Positions 51,896-62,232 of a stretch of 64,000 nucleotides of DNA are shown here, piece after piece. The first letter of the stretch is position 1; each line of letters begins with the position of its first letter. Under the pieces are notes generated by a model, which worked only from the letters and a program-made list of their open reading frames with translations, was not told the DNA's origin and did no database searches. The stretch is taken from assembly GCA_035196065.1 (NCBI GenBank), contig CP136575.1, positions 2,458,769 to 2,522,768 of the forward strand, in the 5' to 3' direction. Source of the stretch: Sphingobium sp. GTDB taxonomy: Bacteria; Pseudomonadota; Alphaproteobacteria; Sphingomonadales; Sphingomonadaceae. The translations under genes were made by a program, and so were the position numbers.

Positions 51896-53463
51896 TCTGC
51901 GGCAACCGCGAGTTCAGGCTCTTTCCAGACGAGCACGGGCTTGCGCGCGGCCAGCGTTTCGTCAAGGCGGCGACGCGGGGCAAAATGGGGTGCGGACTTC
52001 AACGAGGCATCGCCTCCCTTGGCCCGCTCTGCCACCGAACGCAGCGCACCAATGAACTGATCCAGGGCGGCCTTACTCTCGGTCTCGGTCGGTTCGACCA
52101 GCATCGCACCATGGACGACGAGCGGGAAATACACAGTCATTGGATGGTATCCCTCATCGATCAGTCCCTTGGCCACGTCCAGCGTCGTGAAACCTTCAGC
52201 CAAGCCATTGTCGGTGAACAGTGCCTCATGCATGCAGGGACCCGACGCACCAAAGGGTGCTTCCAGCGTACCTTCCAGACTGCGCAAAATATAATTGGCG
52301 TTGAGCACTGCATCCTCAGCAACCTGTTTCAGCCCGTCGGCACCGTGACTGAGAATGTAAGAGAGCGCGCGGGTGAACATGCCCATTTGCCCGTGGAACG
52401 CGGTCATGCGACCGAAAGTTCGCGGGTGCATGTCGCTCGCCGACTCCTCTTCTACCAGCTTGAAACTACCGTCGGACATTTTTGCAACGAACGGGATCGG
52501 TCCAAACGGTGCCAGCGCTTCCGACAGCACCACGGGACCAGAACCTGGGCCGCCCCCACCATGCGGGGTAGAGAAGGTCTTGTGCAAGTTGATGTGCATC
52601 GCGTCGATGCCAAGATCACCAGGGCGGACCTTCCCGACAATGGCATTGAAGTTTGCGCCATCGCAATAAACATAGCCTCCGGCCGCGTGGACCGCATCCG
52701 AAATGCGGCGCATATCGCGCTCAAACAGGCCGCAGGTATTTGGGTTGGTAATCATCACCCCGGCCACGTCAGGGCCCAGCCGCGCCTTGAGTGCTTCCAG
52801 ATCGACACGGCCTTGGGGGGTTGCCGGAATATTCTCGACCTTGAAGCCAGCAAAGGCCGCCGTTGCGGGATTGGTGCCATGCGCCGATTCGGGAACAAGG
52901 ATGACCGGTCGGTCTTCGCCGCGCGCTTCGAGCGCTGCCTTGATGCACAGGATGCCGCACAATTCACCATGCGCACCCGCCTTGGGCGCCATAGCGACAC
53001 CATACATCCCGGTCAGCTTAATCAGCCACACCGCAAGTTCCTGAATGGCGGCAAGCGCACCCTGCACCGTTTCCTGCGGCTGAAGTGGGTGTACATCGGC
53101 AAAGCCTGCCATCCGCGCGACCTTTTCATTCAGGCGCGGATTGTGTTTCATCGTGCACGAACCCAACGGGAAAAGGCCGAGATCGATGGCATAATTCTGC
53201 CGCGACAGGCGCGTGTAATGGCGTACCGCTTCGGGTTCAGACAATCCCGGCAAACCGATTTCGCGATTGCGCTCCAGCCCACCAAGGCGCGATGCGACCT
53301 TGGGCACGGCCTCTATATCGACACCGGTTGTGCCGCCGTCGCCGATCTCGAAAATCAGCGCCTCTTCGAGCATCAGCGCACGATTACCGGTAAAGGTCGC
53401 GGTCGCTATACTATCATTTGCACCCATTTCGGGGCGCCATCCGCTCTGGTTGATCGTGCTCAT
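51892..53463 (-). CDS. gcvPB: Glycine dehydrogenase (decarboxylating) subunit 2
   Basis: 523 aa. The PLP-binding Lys is in MHINLHKTFSTPHGGGGPGS; other P-protein motifs are GLFPLGSCTMKHNPR and ANFNAIVGKVRPGDLG. It is the C-terminal half of P-protein as a separate chain, paired with GcvPA. Its ATG overlaps the gcvPA stop (ATGA). An N-terminal extension of about 25 residues precedes the usual start. Confidence 0.94.
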   Translation of the reverse strand: MSTINQSGWRPEMGANDSIATATFTGNRALMLEEALIFEIGDGGTTGVDIEAVPKVASRLGGLERNREIGLPGLSEPEAVRHYTRLSRQNYAIDLGLFPLGSCTMKHNPRLNEKVARMAGFADVHPLQPQETVQGALAAIQELAVWLIKLTGMYGVAMAPKAGAHGELCGILCIKAALEARGEDRPVILVPESAHGTNPATAAFAGFKVENIPATPQGRVDLEALKARLGPDVAGVMITNPNTCGLFERDMRRISDAVHAAGGYVYCDGANFNAIVGKVRPGDLGIDAMHINLHKTFSTPHGGGGPGSGPVVLSEALAPFGPIPFVAKMSDGSFKLVEEESASDMHPRTFGRMTAFHGQMGMFTRALSYILSHGADGLKQVAEDAVLNANYILRSLEGTLEAPFGASGPCMHEALFTDNGLAEGFTTLDVAKGLIDEGYHPMTVYFPLVVHGAMLVEPTETESKAALDQFIGALRSVAERAKGGDASLKSAPHFAPRRRLDETLAARKPVLVWKEPELAVAAE

Positions 53464-54830
53464 GCCTGAACTCCTTCAGCAAGCGCCCTTTGAAGCGCGG
53501 TCGCCAATGTCTCAATATCCTCTTCGCTCACAACTTCGGTAACCGCGATAACAAGCCCCTTTTCAAGCCCGCTCACGCCCGGATAAAGTCGGCCAAGCGA
53601 GACGCCCCCCAACACCTTGTCCGCGGCCATTATGTGGACGACATCGCGCGCATTAACCGGCAGTTTCAACGTGAATTCATTGAAGAAGCTGTCATTTACC
53701 AAGCTAACGCCGGGGATGCGGGACATCCGGTCGGCAGCCTGCACCGCGCGCGCATGGTTCAATGCGGCAAGATCGCGCAAGCCACGCTCTCCAAGCAAGC
53801 TCAAATGAATACTGAAGGCAAGCGCACAAAGTCCTGAATTTGTGCAAATATTACTCGTCGCCTTTTCGCGGCGAATATGTTGCTCACGGGTAGAAAGCGT
53901 CAGCACGAAACCGCGCTTGCCCTCGGCATCCACTGTCTCACCGCACAGCCTGCCCGGCATTTGCCGAACGAATTTTTCTTTGCAGGCAAAGAGGCCGACA
54001 TAAGGGCCACCAAATTGCAAGCCGACGCCCAGCGACTGCCCCTCACCCACCACAATGTCGGCACCCATTTCGCCCGGTGCGCGGATGGCGCCCAATGCCA
54101 CAGGCTCGGTCACAACGGCTATCAGCAGCGCACCATGTTCATGCGACTTTTGCGCGATAACCGACAGATCCTCGATACGCCCCAAAATGTCCGGATACTG
54201 CACCACGACACAGCTTGTTTCGCCATCGATCGCTGCGATCAGGCGTGCAGTGTCGGTGCTTTCGAAATTGGGCAATGCAGTGTCCAGCGTATCGCCGGTG
54301 AAATGTGCCATTGTCTGCGCAACGCTGACATAATGCGGGTGCAATCCGGACGAAAGGACAGCCTTGCTGCGTTTGGTAATGCGTCCCGCCATGCCGATCG
54401 CTTCCCAGCAGGCAGTCGAGCCATCATACATCGACGCGTTGGCCACATCGCAGCTGAAAAGCCGCGCGACCTGCGTCTGGAATTCGAAGAGCATCTGCAG
54501 CGTGCCCTGTGCGATTTCGGGCTGGTATGGCGTATAGGCCGTGAGAAATTCACCGCGCTGGATCAAGTGATCGACACTCGCCGGCACATGATGTTTATAC
54601 GCCCCTGCTCCCAAGAAGAAGGGATGATGCCCGGCCGCCATGTTGCGCCGTGCAAGCGCCGAGAAATGCCGTTCAACCGCCATTTCGCTGGCGTGCATCG
54701 GCAGGCCTGCAATCGGTCCATCCAGACGCGCCTCTTCAGGGACGTCCGCAAACAAGTCATCTATGGTCGCAGCGCCGATGGTGGCGAGCATCGACTGCCG
54801 GTCGGTATCTGTCAGGGGTAGGTAGCGCAT
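53460..54830 (-). CDS. gcvPA: Glycine dehydrogenase (decarboxylating) subunit 1
   Basis: 456 aa. Begins MRYLPLTDTDRQSMLATIGA and carries FFLGAGAYKHHVPASVDHL, FLTAYTPYQPEIAQGTLQ and ATSNICTNSGLCALA, all typical of the N-terminal P-protein chain. Part of gcvT-gcvH-gcvPA-gcvPB; separated from gcvH by 117 bp containing a palindromic repeat. Confidence 0.94.
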   Translation of the reverse strand: MRYLPLTDTDRQSMLATIGAATIDDLFADVPEEARLDGPIAGLPMHASEMAVERHFSALARRNMAAGHHPFFLGAGAYKHHVPASVDHLIQRGEFLTAYTPYQPEIAQGTLQMLFEFQTQVARLFSCDVANASMYDGSTACWEAIGMAGRITKRSKAVLSSGLHPHYVSVAQTMAHFTGDTLDTALPNFESTDTARLIAAIDGETSCVVVQYPDILGRIEDLSVIAQKSHEHGALLIAVVTEPVALGAIRAPGEMGADIVVGEGQSLGVGLQFGGPYVGLFACKEKFVRQMPGRLCGETVDAEGKRGFVLTLSTREQHIRREKATSNICTNSGLCALAFSIHLSLLGERGLRDLAALNHARAVQAADRMSRIPGVSLVNDSFFNEFTLKLPVNARDVVHIMAADKVLGGVSLGRLYPGVSGLEKGLVIAVTEVVSEEDIETLATALQRALAEGVQA

Positions 54831-54919
54831 TTCCTAATCCTTCCGCCCTCCGGCTTGCCAGAGGGGCTGGGGTAGGCCGAAAATCTAGGGAAGGAATGGC
54901 CCGGACTGACCCTCCCCTA

Positions 54920-54941
54920 CCCCTCCCGCAAGCAGGAGGGG
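54920..54941. repeat. REP-like palindrome between gcvH and gcvPA
   Basis: CCCCTCC (54920-54926), 8-nt loop, GGAGGGG (54935-54941), just after the gcvH stop on the minus strand, with a partly similar C-rich patch at 54911-54919. There is no U-run, so it is more like an extragenic palindrome that may trim or stabilise mRNA than a terminator. Such C/G-rich hairpins recur in sphingomonad genomes. Confidence 0.5.
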
Positions 54942-54947
54942 GATTGA

Positions 54948-55319
54948 TCAAAGCGAGTCCACAAATACCTTATAGGCAGCAGCATCCATCAGCCCGTCGA
55001 GTTCCGACGGATCGCTAAGCTCTATCTTGAAGAACCAGCCAGCGCCTTCAGGATCGCTGTTCACCAGCGCCGGATCATCGGCCAACGCATCATTGCCTTC
55101 GGTCACGGTGCCCGAAACCGGCGCATAAACATCCGACGCGGCCTTCACCGACTCCACAACCGCCGCATCGCCGCCTTTGCTCAGCTCTGCGCCGACAGCA
55201 GGCACTTCGGCAAACACGATGTCGCCCAACTGGCTTTGTGCATAGTCGGTAATACCAACTGTCGCGTTGGTACCTTCAACTTCAATCCATTCATGTTCGT
55301 CGGTAAAATAACGAGTCAT
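54948..55319 (-). CDS. gcvH: Glycine cleavage H protein
   Basis: 123 aa lipoyl carrier. Begins [20 protein letters not shown]; the lipoylated Lys is in [19 protein letters not shown]. It shuttles the aminomethyl group between P, T and L proteins. ATGA overlap with gcvT. Confidence 0.96.
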   Translation of the reverse strand: MTRYFTDEHEWIEVEGTNATVGITDYAQSQLGDIVFAEVPAVGAELSKGGDAAVVESVKAASDVYAPVSGTVTEGNDALADDPALVNSDPEGAGWFFKIELSDPSELDGLMDAAAYKVFVDSL

Positions 55320-56431
55320 TTTGGGGCTCCTTTCCGGTGATAGCGATGGGGAATGAATGGCATTTGCGCGACCGTGAGCGGCACGCGCTTACCGCGCACC
55401 TCGGCCTCCAGCGCCGTTCCAATGCTGTTATGACCGGCAGCAACATAGCCCATAGCGATCGGTGCACCGACACTGGGGGCAAAGCCGCCGGACGTCACGA
55501 CGCCCACTTGCGTGTCGCCGGCAAAAATCGGCGCGCCTTCGCGCACCGGCATCTTGCCCTCCACGGAAAAGCCGACCAGCTTGCGTTTAGGCCCTTCGGA
55601 CAGCGCCTTCAGAATTGGCTCCGCACCATTAAAGCCGCCTTCCTGACGGCGGCGTTTTGATACGGCAAAGCTGGCATTGCCCTCAACCGGATCGGTGGTC
55701 GGGTCCATATCATGGCCATACAGCGGCAAGCCCGCCTCCATCCGCAGCGAATCACGCGCGCCCAATCCGATGGGCTTGACTTCCAACTGGGCGCTGAGCG
55801 CATCCGCGAGCGCCTCGACATGCTCTGCAGCAACAGAAATCTCGACGCCATCCTCGCCAGTATAGCCCGAGCGGCTGATCCAGAGCGGCACTTCACCCCA
55901 TAGGAACAGGTCGGCCTCCATAAAATAAAGCTGGTCGACGCCGGGCACGACCCGCGAAATCGCGGCAACGGCTTTGGGACCCTGCAGCGCGAGCAGTGCG
56001 CGGTCTTCAAGATGGTTGATCGCTATGCTGTCCGGCAGGTTAGCTCGCAGGTATGCGATGTCCTGATGCTTTACCGCCCCATTGACGACGACGTAGATGC
56101 CGGTGGGAGTTGCCGTGACCATCAGGTCATCGAGCACGCCGCCATCTTCGGCAAGCAGCAAGGAATAGCGCATCCGCCCTTCCTTAAGCGCCGAAACATC
56201 ACCTGGAACCAGCCTTTCCAAAGCGCCAGCCACATCGTCACCGGAAAGGATAAGCTGCCCCATATGCGACACGTCGAACAGCCCTGCATGTTCGCGCGTC
56301 CAAAGATGTTCGGCCATAATGCCTTCATACTGGATCGGCATCGCATAGCCTGCGAACGGCACCATTCGTGCGCCCTTCGCGCGGTGCCAGCCATCCAATG
56401 GCAGCGTCAGAATTTCGGTGTCGTCGCTCAT
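55316..56431 (-). CDS. gcvT: Aminomethyltransferase (glycine cleavage T protein)
   Basis: 371 aa from ATG 56431 (GCGGAGAGTTT upstream; further in-frame codons belong to the leader). Folate-binding and core motifs: [45 protein letters not shown] and [17 protein letters not shown]. First gene of the operon, 44 bp downstream of a tandem glycine riboswitch. Confidence 0.95.
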   Translation of the reverse strand: MSDDTEILTLPLDGWHRAKGARMVPFAGYAMPIQYEGIMAEHLWTREHAGLFDVSHMGQLILSGDDVAGALERLVPGDVSALKEGRMRYSLLLAEDGGVLDDLMVTATPTGIYVVVNGAVKHQDIAYLRANLPDSIAINHLEDRALLALQGPKAVAAISRVVPGVDQLYFMEADLFLWGEVPLWISRSGYTGEDGVEISVAAEHVEALADALSAQLEVKPIGLGARDSLRMEAGLPLYGHDMDPTTDPVEGNASFAVSKRRRQEGGFNGAEPILKALSEGPKRKLVGFSVEGKMPVREGAPIFAGDTQVGVVTSGGFAPSVGAPIAMGYVAAGHNSIGTALEAEVRGKRVPLTVAQMPFIPHRYHRKGAPK

Positions 56432-56474
56432 AAACTCTCCGCGCAAAGGTCCAGCCAGCGACTACGTCGCTACC

Positions 56475-56645
56475 TGCCCCCTCTGTCACGGATACCTGAG
56501 AGCTTTACCCCTTCGGTGGCCCATCCAAGGGCTCTTTCCAGAGTGTCGCAAAAGCCGAACCGGTCCTTTTGCCTGAGAGATTCCGGGGCGGTTGCTCCTT
56601 CGGCGGCGAAGTTTCCCTCGCACTCTCCCGTTTCGTCAGCGACTA
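56475..56645 (-). promoter_or_regulatory. Tandem glycine riboswitch
   Basis: Read on the minus strand there are two aptamers. The upstream one (about 56645-56565) has GGGAGAGTGCGAGG, GCCGCCGAAGGAGCAA and TCTCTCAGGCAAAAGGACC. The downstream one (about 56560-56475) has CACTCTGGAAAGAGCCC, CCACCGAAGGGGTAAAGCTC and TCAGGTATCCGTGACAGAGG. The GCCGAAGGRGYAA and CTCTCAGG signatures and the repeated layout are those of the glycine riboswitch, normally switching on the gcv operon when glycine is abundant. Confidence 0.93.
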
Positions 56646-56675
56646 ATCCGACTTAGGCCTTTGCCTTGCTTGGAG

Positions 56676-57332
56676 TCAACCGGCGAGCGCGCGGATTGAT
56701 TCATTTTCGTGGATATGTCGCCCGTCGCCGCCAGTAAGTGCCAGATTAGCCGCGGCCTGAGCGACTATGCGCGCGGGAATCGAGCGATAGCGGCGGAGCC
56801 CTCCCAGCATCAAAATGTCGGTCAACGGCGCAAGCAATGAGGCGATGCTTTCGCCGGGGCGGCTTTCAGGACGCTCGCCACCCGTCAGCAGTCCAGGCCG
56901 CAGGAAGTCGACACGGTCAAAGCCGGCTTGCATAATGGCGGCTTCCGCCTCACCTTTGGTTCTGAGGTAAAAATTGTTCGCCGATGCTGACGCGCCTACT
57001 GAAGTGACCGCGATCATGTGCCGCGCGCCTGCTTGATGCGCTGCAGTAGCTAAGTCAGATACCATACCGAAATCGACTGCGCGGAATGCCTCTTTCGATC
57101 CGGCTGTTTTCATTGTTGTACCTAGGCAGGAAATCGCGACTTCGGCTTTGATCGCCGTAACTTCACCTCCCCAATCCGCAACCGTTGCTTCATGCACGAT
57201 CACACCATCGGGAACACGCCCCAGTTTGCGACGGACAAGGATATGTGTTTCGACGCCTTCTTGCACCGCCAAGGCGGCAACCAATTGCTTGCCAACCAAC
57301 CCGGTCGCGCCCGCAATGACAATTTTTTTCAT
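56676..57332 (-). CDS. NAD(P)-binding atypical SDR protein
   Basis: 218 aa from ATG 57332, overlapping the dgt stop (ATGA). Dinucleotide motif KIVIAGATGLVGKQLVAALA; ISCLGTTMKTAGSKEAFRAV; MIAVTSVGASASANNFYL. Belongs to the HTATIP2/NmrA-like atypical short-chain dehydrogenase group, which often lacks the YxxxK catalysis. Function unknown. Partner of dgt by overlap. Confidence 0.8.
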   Translation of the reverse strand: MKKIVIAGATGLVGKQLVAALAVQEGVETHILVRRKLGRVPDGVIVHEATVADWGGEVTAIKAEVAISCLGTTMKTAGSKEAFRAVDFGMVSDLATAAHQAGARHMIAVTSVGASASANNFYLRTKGEAEAAIMQAGFDRVDFLRPGLLTGGERPESRPGESIASLLAPLTDILMLGGLRRYRSIPARIVAQAAANLALTGGDGRHIHENESIRALAG

Positions 57333-58495
57333 TTGCCCAGCCCCTCTATCTTCCCGCCGAAAATCTCTCGATGACAATTCATCGCGAAACGATCCGTCAT
57401 GCCGGCAAGGAAATCACCGATATGGCGTGCGCGAGCAGGCTGCTCTATCGGTAGGCTATCCCGCCATTCCTGCGGCAGGAGCCGCGCGTCGGTGCTATAG
57501 GCTGCGAACAGATCAGCGACAACTTTCGCTGCATGCTCGGCCGCCTCCAATTGTGTAGGGTGATGGTAGAGATTGGCGTACATGAAATTTTTCAGCATGC
57601 GCTCTCGATCTGCCAGTTCATCGGAAAAGCCGCCGATGGTCCGCCCGGCCGCACGAACATCATCGGCCGTTTCAATGCCGGCAGCTGCAATGCGCGCCCT
57701 CGTCGTTTCAATCACGTCGTTGACCATCACGCCAATCTGTTCGCGGATCAGCTCGCGAAGAAGTGTTTCATGGCGAGCGCCTGGATAGCGATCGCAAATC
57801 TCGCGCCAACGCCGTTCGACGAAGGGAAGTTCAAGCAGTTGATCGAGCGTGAGCAGGCCGGCGCGAATACCATCGTCAATGTCATGATTATCATAGGCGA
57901 TGTCGTCTGAAATCGCCGCTATCTGTGCCTCAAGCGAGGCAAATTGCTGCAGCCCTAAGGGAAACACCTCGTCGATTTCGCGCAAAGCCCAATTGAGGTC
58001 ATGAACGGGCCCGTTATGCTTGGCCAAGCCCTCCATCAATTCCCAACTGAGGTTCAAGCCGGGCCAGAGCGGATAGGGGCTTTCCAGTTTCGATAATGTG
58101 CGCAGCGTCTGAGCATTATGATCAAACCCGCCATAGGGAGCCATTGCGGCCTCAAGCGCATCCTCCCCCGCATGACCGAAGGGCGGATGGCCGATATCAT
58201 GGGCAAGACACAGGGCCTCGGTCAGATCCTCATCCAACCCCAACGCACGGGCAATGGTGCGACCGATCTGCGCCACTTCGAGGCTATGGGTCAGACGAAC
58301 GCGATAATGATCACCGTCGGGCGCAATAAACACCTGGGTCTTGTAACGCAGACGGCGGAAGGCAATCGAGTGAATGATGCGATCGCGATCGCGCTGGAAT
58401 ATATTACGCGGGCCACGCGCTTGACTGCTCGGTTCTGGATACAGTCGGCCCCGGCTGCTGTAGGGATCGCAGGAATAGGATACACGCATCTGCAT
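57329..58495 (-). CDS. dgt: Deoxyguanosinetriphosphate triphosphohydrolase-like protein
   Basis: 388 aa from ATG 58495 (an upstream TTG is less likely). HD-domain residues: RLTHSLEVAQIGR and CLAHDIGHPPFGHAGEDAL; also RDRDRIIHSIAFRRLRYKTQ typical of the family and a C-terminal helical region. Hydrolyses dNTPs (dGTP) to the nucleoside and tripolyphosphate, tuning dNTP pools. Confidence 0.9.
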   Translation of the reverse strand: MQMRVSYSCDPYSSRGRLYPEPSSQARGPRNIFQRDRDRIIHSIAFRRLRYKTQVFIAPDGDHYRVRLTHSLEVAQIGRTIARALGLDEDLTEALCLAHDIGHPPFGHAGEDALEAAMAPYGGFDHNAQTLRTLSKLESPYPLWPGLNLSWELMEGLAKHNGPVHDLNWALREIDEVFPLGLQQFASLEAQIAAISDDIAYDNHDIDDGIRAGLLTLDQLLELPFVERRWREICDRYPGARHETLLRELIREQIGVMVNDVIETTRARIAAAGIETADDVRAAGRTIGGFSDELADRERMLKNFMYANLYHHPTQLEAAEHAAKVVADLFAAYSTDARLLPQEWRDSLPIEQPARARHIGDFLAGMTDRFAMNCHREIFGGKIEGLGK

Positions 58496-58534
58496 GGCGG
58501 CGCTTTGCACTAGAGCCTGTCGCAAGACCAGCGG

Positions 58535-60487
58535 CTATTTTGCCGCCAGTTTGTCAACCACGGTACCGTTCGCGCTTTGCCAGACAAAGGCGTCACCAAA
58601 TTCCTTCTTGAAATCAGCTTCCCATTTTTTCGCGGCTTTCGAGTCAGGGAACGGCCCGACTAGCAATCGGCTGGTGCGTCCCCAATCCGAAGTCCATCCC
58701 GACTGGCCTTTGAACAAGGCAGGCGACTTGCGCGACATGCGACGGAAATCGGTCGGCAGGGCAGCTTCGGCGCCGGTCGCAATCTGCACCCAGATGCGCG
58801 CTGGCTGCGGCGGAGTTTTGGACTCCACCTTCGGCTTACCTGTTTTTGGATCCTTCGCCGTCGCCAAGGCTGTCGACGCCTGCCGACGTTCAAGAGCGCG
58901 TAGATCAACCGGCGCGACTTCGCGACGTTGCTCGCTTTCCGGAATTTCAATGGATTGTACCAGCGCACCCAGATCGAAGCTGGATCGCGACGCAGAAGCG
59001 ACGGCACTGCTCGTAACCGGCAGCGCGGGCAGCGCGGCCGGAGCAGAAGAGGACGGCGGCGCTGCTATGGCGACCGAAGCCGGGCTCGATACCGGAATTT
59101 CGACGGCTCGCGGCGCAACAGCAACCTTGACTTCAGTTTCAGAAATGGATGGTCGCAATGGCGCGGCTGTTGCCTGAGCAGGCACCGGCGCGGTGACAAT
59201 GGTCGGTTCGATAGCCTTCGCTGGCGCAGCCGCCACACTGGAAGGGGCCTGAACAACCCCGCTTTGCGCGGGGCTAACCCCTCGATCGACGGCGCTCAAC
59301 TGATCGGCGCGCGCAGCAATCGCAGCGGCCGAAGCAGCAGGAGCCGGCGGCATAGTGGCAATTGCAGGCGGCAAGGTAACGCGCACCGGCGGGCGGGCGG
59401 CATCCGGCGGCGGCAACGTTGCTGCCGCTAAAACGACAGGCTTGCCCTTGGCCGCGTCCTCAACCTTTTGCCGCGCATTTTCGGTCGAGAAGCCAGGGGT
59501 TGCATCATTTTTCGGCTCAACAGCGGCGACGGCATTGCGCTGGTTGCTGCCCTCCACCCTCTTGGTCGCAGGCGATTTCCTGGAAGCGGTACCAAGCGGT
59601 TCGCCGCTGGGGACAAGGCGATCCTGTCCGACTGCAGACGCTGCTGTGCGGACGGCGCCGGTCGCAGATGCCAGCTTGCGGACATCGGGCGTGTCTTCGC
59701 CGATCCTGCCCACGGGAAAATGTCCAAAATGCATTGCTGCTGCGCGCTGGGCTTCAGTCATGCGCGGCATCTGGCGCAAAAAGCCCTCCATGCGACGAGC
59801 GGCATCAGCCGACAGAAAACCTTGTGCGATCTGCCCTGCTTCCTTTTGTTCCCCGCGCGCAGCCAGCATGAAGGCGCGCGCGCGCCAAGCATCTGGATCG
59901 TTGCGTTGCAGCAACGGAACCAGCATCGCGTCTGCTTCCTTGGCCTTGCCCGCCATTGAAAGTGACATCGCATAGCGGCGTATTAGTTCATCATTATCGC
60001 CCAAACTGCGTGCCAACTGATAATCTTGGTGTGCGCGCGCGAAATTGCCAAGAAGGTCAAACGCCAAGGCCCGGTCAAACGCGATCAATCGCTCGCTGGC
60101 TCCCAGTCGTAGTGCATCATCAAAATATTTCAGAGCTTCGAACGGATTCTCAGTGCGGACGAGAGCGGAACCCAGCCCGGCCAATGTGCGGGCATTATTT
60201 GGTTGAACAGCATTGGCGCGCGTAAAAAAGTTGAGCGCAGCGGCCGCGTCCCCCAGCTTTATCGATGCGTAACCCGCATCCGACAATGCGATCGGATCGG
60301 TGGGGCGTTGCGCCATACGCCGCACGGCGTCGCGCAATTCAACCGAGGCAGGCGAATCATTGGTCGGTACAGGCCGCGTCTGTTCAAATTGATCCAGCGC
60401 GCTTTCGTCAGCTTCCTGCGCACGCACCGGAGTTGCGACCAGCGCAAGAAGCGCACAAGCAGTCATTAAGTGACGAGCAGCAATCAT
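58535..60487 (-). CDS. TPR and SPOR domain envelope protein
   Basis: 650 aa from ATG 60487, which opens the signal peptide MIAARHLMTACALLALVATP. Tetratricopeptide units occupy about 50-200 (SDAGYASIKLGDAAAALNFF, TLAGLGSALVRTENPFEALK, LAFDLLGNFARAHQDYQLAR); then a long Ala/Pro-rich linker (about 300-560); then a C-terminal SPOR domain (WVQIATGAEAALPTDFRRM to LVGPFPDSKAAKKWEADF). SPOR binds denuded peptidoglycan at the septum. It lies downstream of ftsZ, consistent with a division-site role. Confidence 0.8.
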   Translation of the reverse strand: MIAARHLMTACALLALVATPVRAQEADESALDQFEQTRPVPTNDSPASVELRDAVRRMAQRPTDPIALSDAGYASIKLGDAAAALNFFTRANAVQPNNARTLAGLGSALVRTENPFEALKYFDDALRLGASERLIAFDRALAFDLLGNFARAHQDYQLARSLGDNDELIRRYAMSLSMAGKAKEADAMLVPLLQRNDPDAWRARAFMLAARGEQKEAGQIAQGFLSADAARRMEGFLRQMPRMTEAQRAAAMHFGHFPVGRIGEDTPDVRKLASATGAVRTAASAVGQDRLVPSGEPLGTASRKSPATKRVEGSNQRNAVAAVEPKNDATPGFSTENARQKVEDAAKGKPVVLAAATLPPPDAARPPVRVTLPPAIATMPPAPAASAAAIAARADQLSAVDRGVSPAQSGVVQAPSSVAAAPAKAIEPTIVTAPVPAQATAAPLRPSISETEVKVAVAPRAVEIPVSSPASVAIAAPPSSSAPAALPALPVTSSAVASASRSSFDLGALVQSIEIPESEQRREVAPVDLRALERRQASTALATAKDPKTGKPKVESKTPPQPARIWVQIATGAEAALPTDFRRMSRKSPALFKGQSGWTSDWGRTSRLLVGPFPDSKAAKKWEADFKKEFGDAFVWQSANGTVVDKLAAK

Positions 60488-60552
60488 GGGCGTCAAATGT
60501 GCGCACGCCTCGGCAAATGCAATTGTGTGAAAAAAATGCACGACCAACGGTG

Positions 60553-60582
60553 CCGGATGCCGGACGAGTGACCGGCATCCGG
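60553..60582 (-). terminator. Hairpin terminator after ftsZ
   Basis: Perfect 11-bp stem CCGGATGCCGG/CCGGCATCCGG with an 8-nt loop, starting 8 bp after the ftsZ stop. On the minus strand a run of T's (TTTTTTTC) appears about 16 nt later, so termination may be imperfect. Confidence 0.55.
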
Positions 60583-60589
60583 TCGCAGA

Positions 60590-62098
60590 TTAGTTATTGC
60601 TCTGGCGATCGAGGAAACGCGGAATGTTGATATTGCCTTCCGGCTCGCCCGTGTCATCTTTGTCATCGCCGCCACGGCCAAGGCCCCGCGACAGATTTGA
60701 CATGCGCTCAAACAACGTACCGCCGCCCGAGGCAACCCGAGGTGGAGGCGGCAACGGATCGCCGCTACCATGACCGTAGTCAGCCTCTTTTGCAGCCAAT
60801 TCATCGCTCTGCACAGGTGCTTCAAGCGCTTCGTCCAATTCGAGCGGTGCATCCTCGACGGGCTGCGACAGATCGAGGACACCCTCTTCCTGTTCGGCTT
60901 CCACCGGCATTTGCGGTGCCGCTTCAAATCCAGGCGCGTGCTCGGTTTTCGGCTGGGCATCAGCATAAGAAGGCGCTTCTGCCTCTTCTGCACCGAAACC
61001 CGTCGAACCGAAATCTTCCGCCGGTGCTGCAACGGGCTCGGCCGGCGCTGGAGCAGCAGCAAAGCCACCAAGCGGGGTCGCCGTTCGGTTGTTCATGGCG
61101 AAGGCAGGCGCGGGCGTGGCGGCAGCGCTACCATCCTGGTCGATTCCCGTCGCGACAACCGAGACGCGGATCTTGCCATTCAGGTTTTCATTGAAGGCAG
61201 ACCCCCAGATGATGTTCGCGTCGGGATCAACGAGTTCGCGAATATGGTTTGCGGCTTCATCGACCTCCATCAGGCGCATGTCTTCGCCTCCAGTGATCGA
61301 GATGATCACCCCCTTCGCACCTTGCATCGACACGCCGTCGAGGAGCGGGTTGGCAATCGCGCGTTCGGCGGCCTCAAGTGCACGGCCGTCGCCTTCGGCT
61401 TCGCCGGTACCCATCATCGCCTTGCCCATTTCGTGCATCACCGAACGCACGTCGGCAAAGTCGAGGTTGATGAGGCCAGGCATGACCATCAGGTCGGTGA
61501 TGCCCCGTACGCCCTGCTGCAGCACTTCATCGGCAAGCAAAAATGCTTCCTTGAAAGTCGTATTCGGGTTGGCGACCAAGAAGAGGTTCTGGTTCGGAAT
61601 GACGATCAGCGTGTCAACATGCTGCTGGAGTTCGGCAATCCCCGAGTCTGCCGAGCGCATTCGCCGCGAACCTTCGAACAGGAAGGGCTTGGTGACGACC
61701 CCTACCGTCAAAATGTTCATTTCACGGGCCGCGCGGGCGATAACAGGGGCAGCGCCTGTTCCGGTGCCGCCGCCCATGCCGGCTGCGATGAAGCACATAT
61801 GCGCACCTTGCAGTGCGCCTTTGACCTGCTCGATCGTTTCTTCGGCGGCTGCACGTCCGACTTCGGGACGCGAACCTGCACCCAGACCCTGTGTGATATC
61901 TGGACCAAGCTGTATCCGATATTCGGCGGGAGAGGCGTTGAGCGCCTGAGCATCGGTGTTTGCGACTACAAAGTCGACGCCTTCAACGCGCGCGCCAATC
62001 ATGTTGGCGATCGCATTGCCCCCTGCGCCACCGACACCGATGACTGCAATTTTCGGCTTCAATTCATCGACGATTGGCGGACCGATGTTGATGCTCAT
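60590..62098 (-). CDS. ftsZ: Cell division GTPase FtsZ
   Basis: 502 aa. Tubulin-like core: [18 protein letters not shown]-type N-terminus ([20 protein letters not shown]), [12 protein letters not shown], signature [19 protein letters not shown] and VDFADVR-like T7 region ([17 protein letters not shown]). An acidic, Ala/Pro/Glu-rich linker of about 170 residues leads to the C-terminal peptide [13 protein letters not shown]. The longer linker is normal for alphaproteobacteria. Forms the Z-ring. Downstream of ftsA with a 134-bp gap. Confidence 0.97.
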   Translation of the reverse strand: MSINIGPPIVDELKPKIAVIGVGGAGGNAIANMIGARVEGVDFVVANTDAQALNASPAEYRIQLGPDITQGLGAGSRPEVGRAAAEETIEQVKGALQGAHMCFIAAGMGGGTGTGAAPVIARAAREMNILTVGVVTKPFLFEGSRRMRSADSGIAELQQHVDTLIVIPNQNLFLVANPNTTFKEAFLLADEVLQQGVRGITDLMVMPGLINLDFADVRSVMHEMGKAMMGTGEAEGDGRALEAAERAIANPLLDGVSMQGAKGVIISITGGEDMRLMEVDEAANHIRELVDPDANIIWGSAFNENLNGKIRVSVVATGIDQDGSAAATPAPAFAMNNRTATPLGGFAAAPAPAEPVAAPAEDFGSTGFGAEEAEAPSYADAQPKTEHAPGFEAAPQMPVEAEQEEGVLDLSQPVEDAPLELDEALEAPVQSDELAAKEADYGHGSGDPLPPPPRVASGGGTLFERMSNLSRGLGRGGDDKDDTGEPEGNINIPRFLDRQSNN

Positions 62099-62232
62099 TC
62101 CTGTTCACTCCCTTGGCCAGTCTGGAGAAATTATATAAGTAAAAGACCCCGTAATCTGCGCCTTGTTGCACAAAACTACGGGCAAAACACGTAAAAGTTA
62201 CCCACAGGCTAACCTCACGGAAAGTAGGCTGT

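Noticed and set aside
51985-53469. 494-codon plus-strand frame across gcvPB
   Set aside because: Antisense shadow; gcvPB has all P-protein motifs and the operon overlaps.
60770-62194. 474-codon plus-strand frame across ftsZ
   Set aside because: Antisense to an unmistakable FtsZ; no start context or recognisable product.
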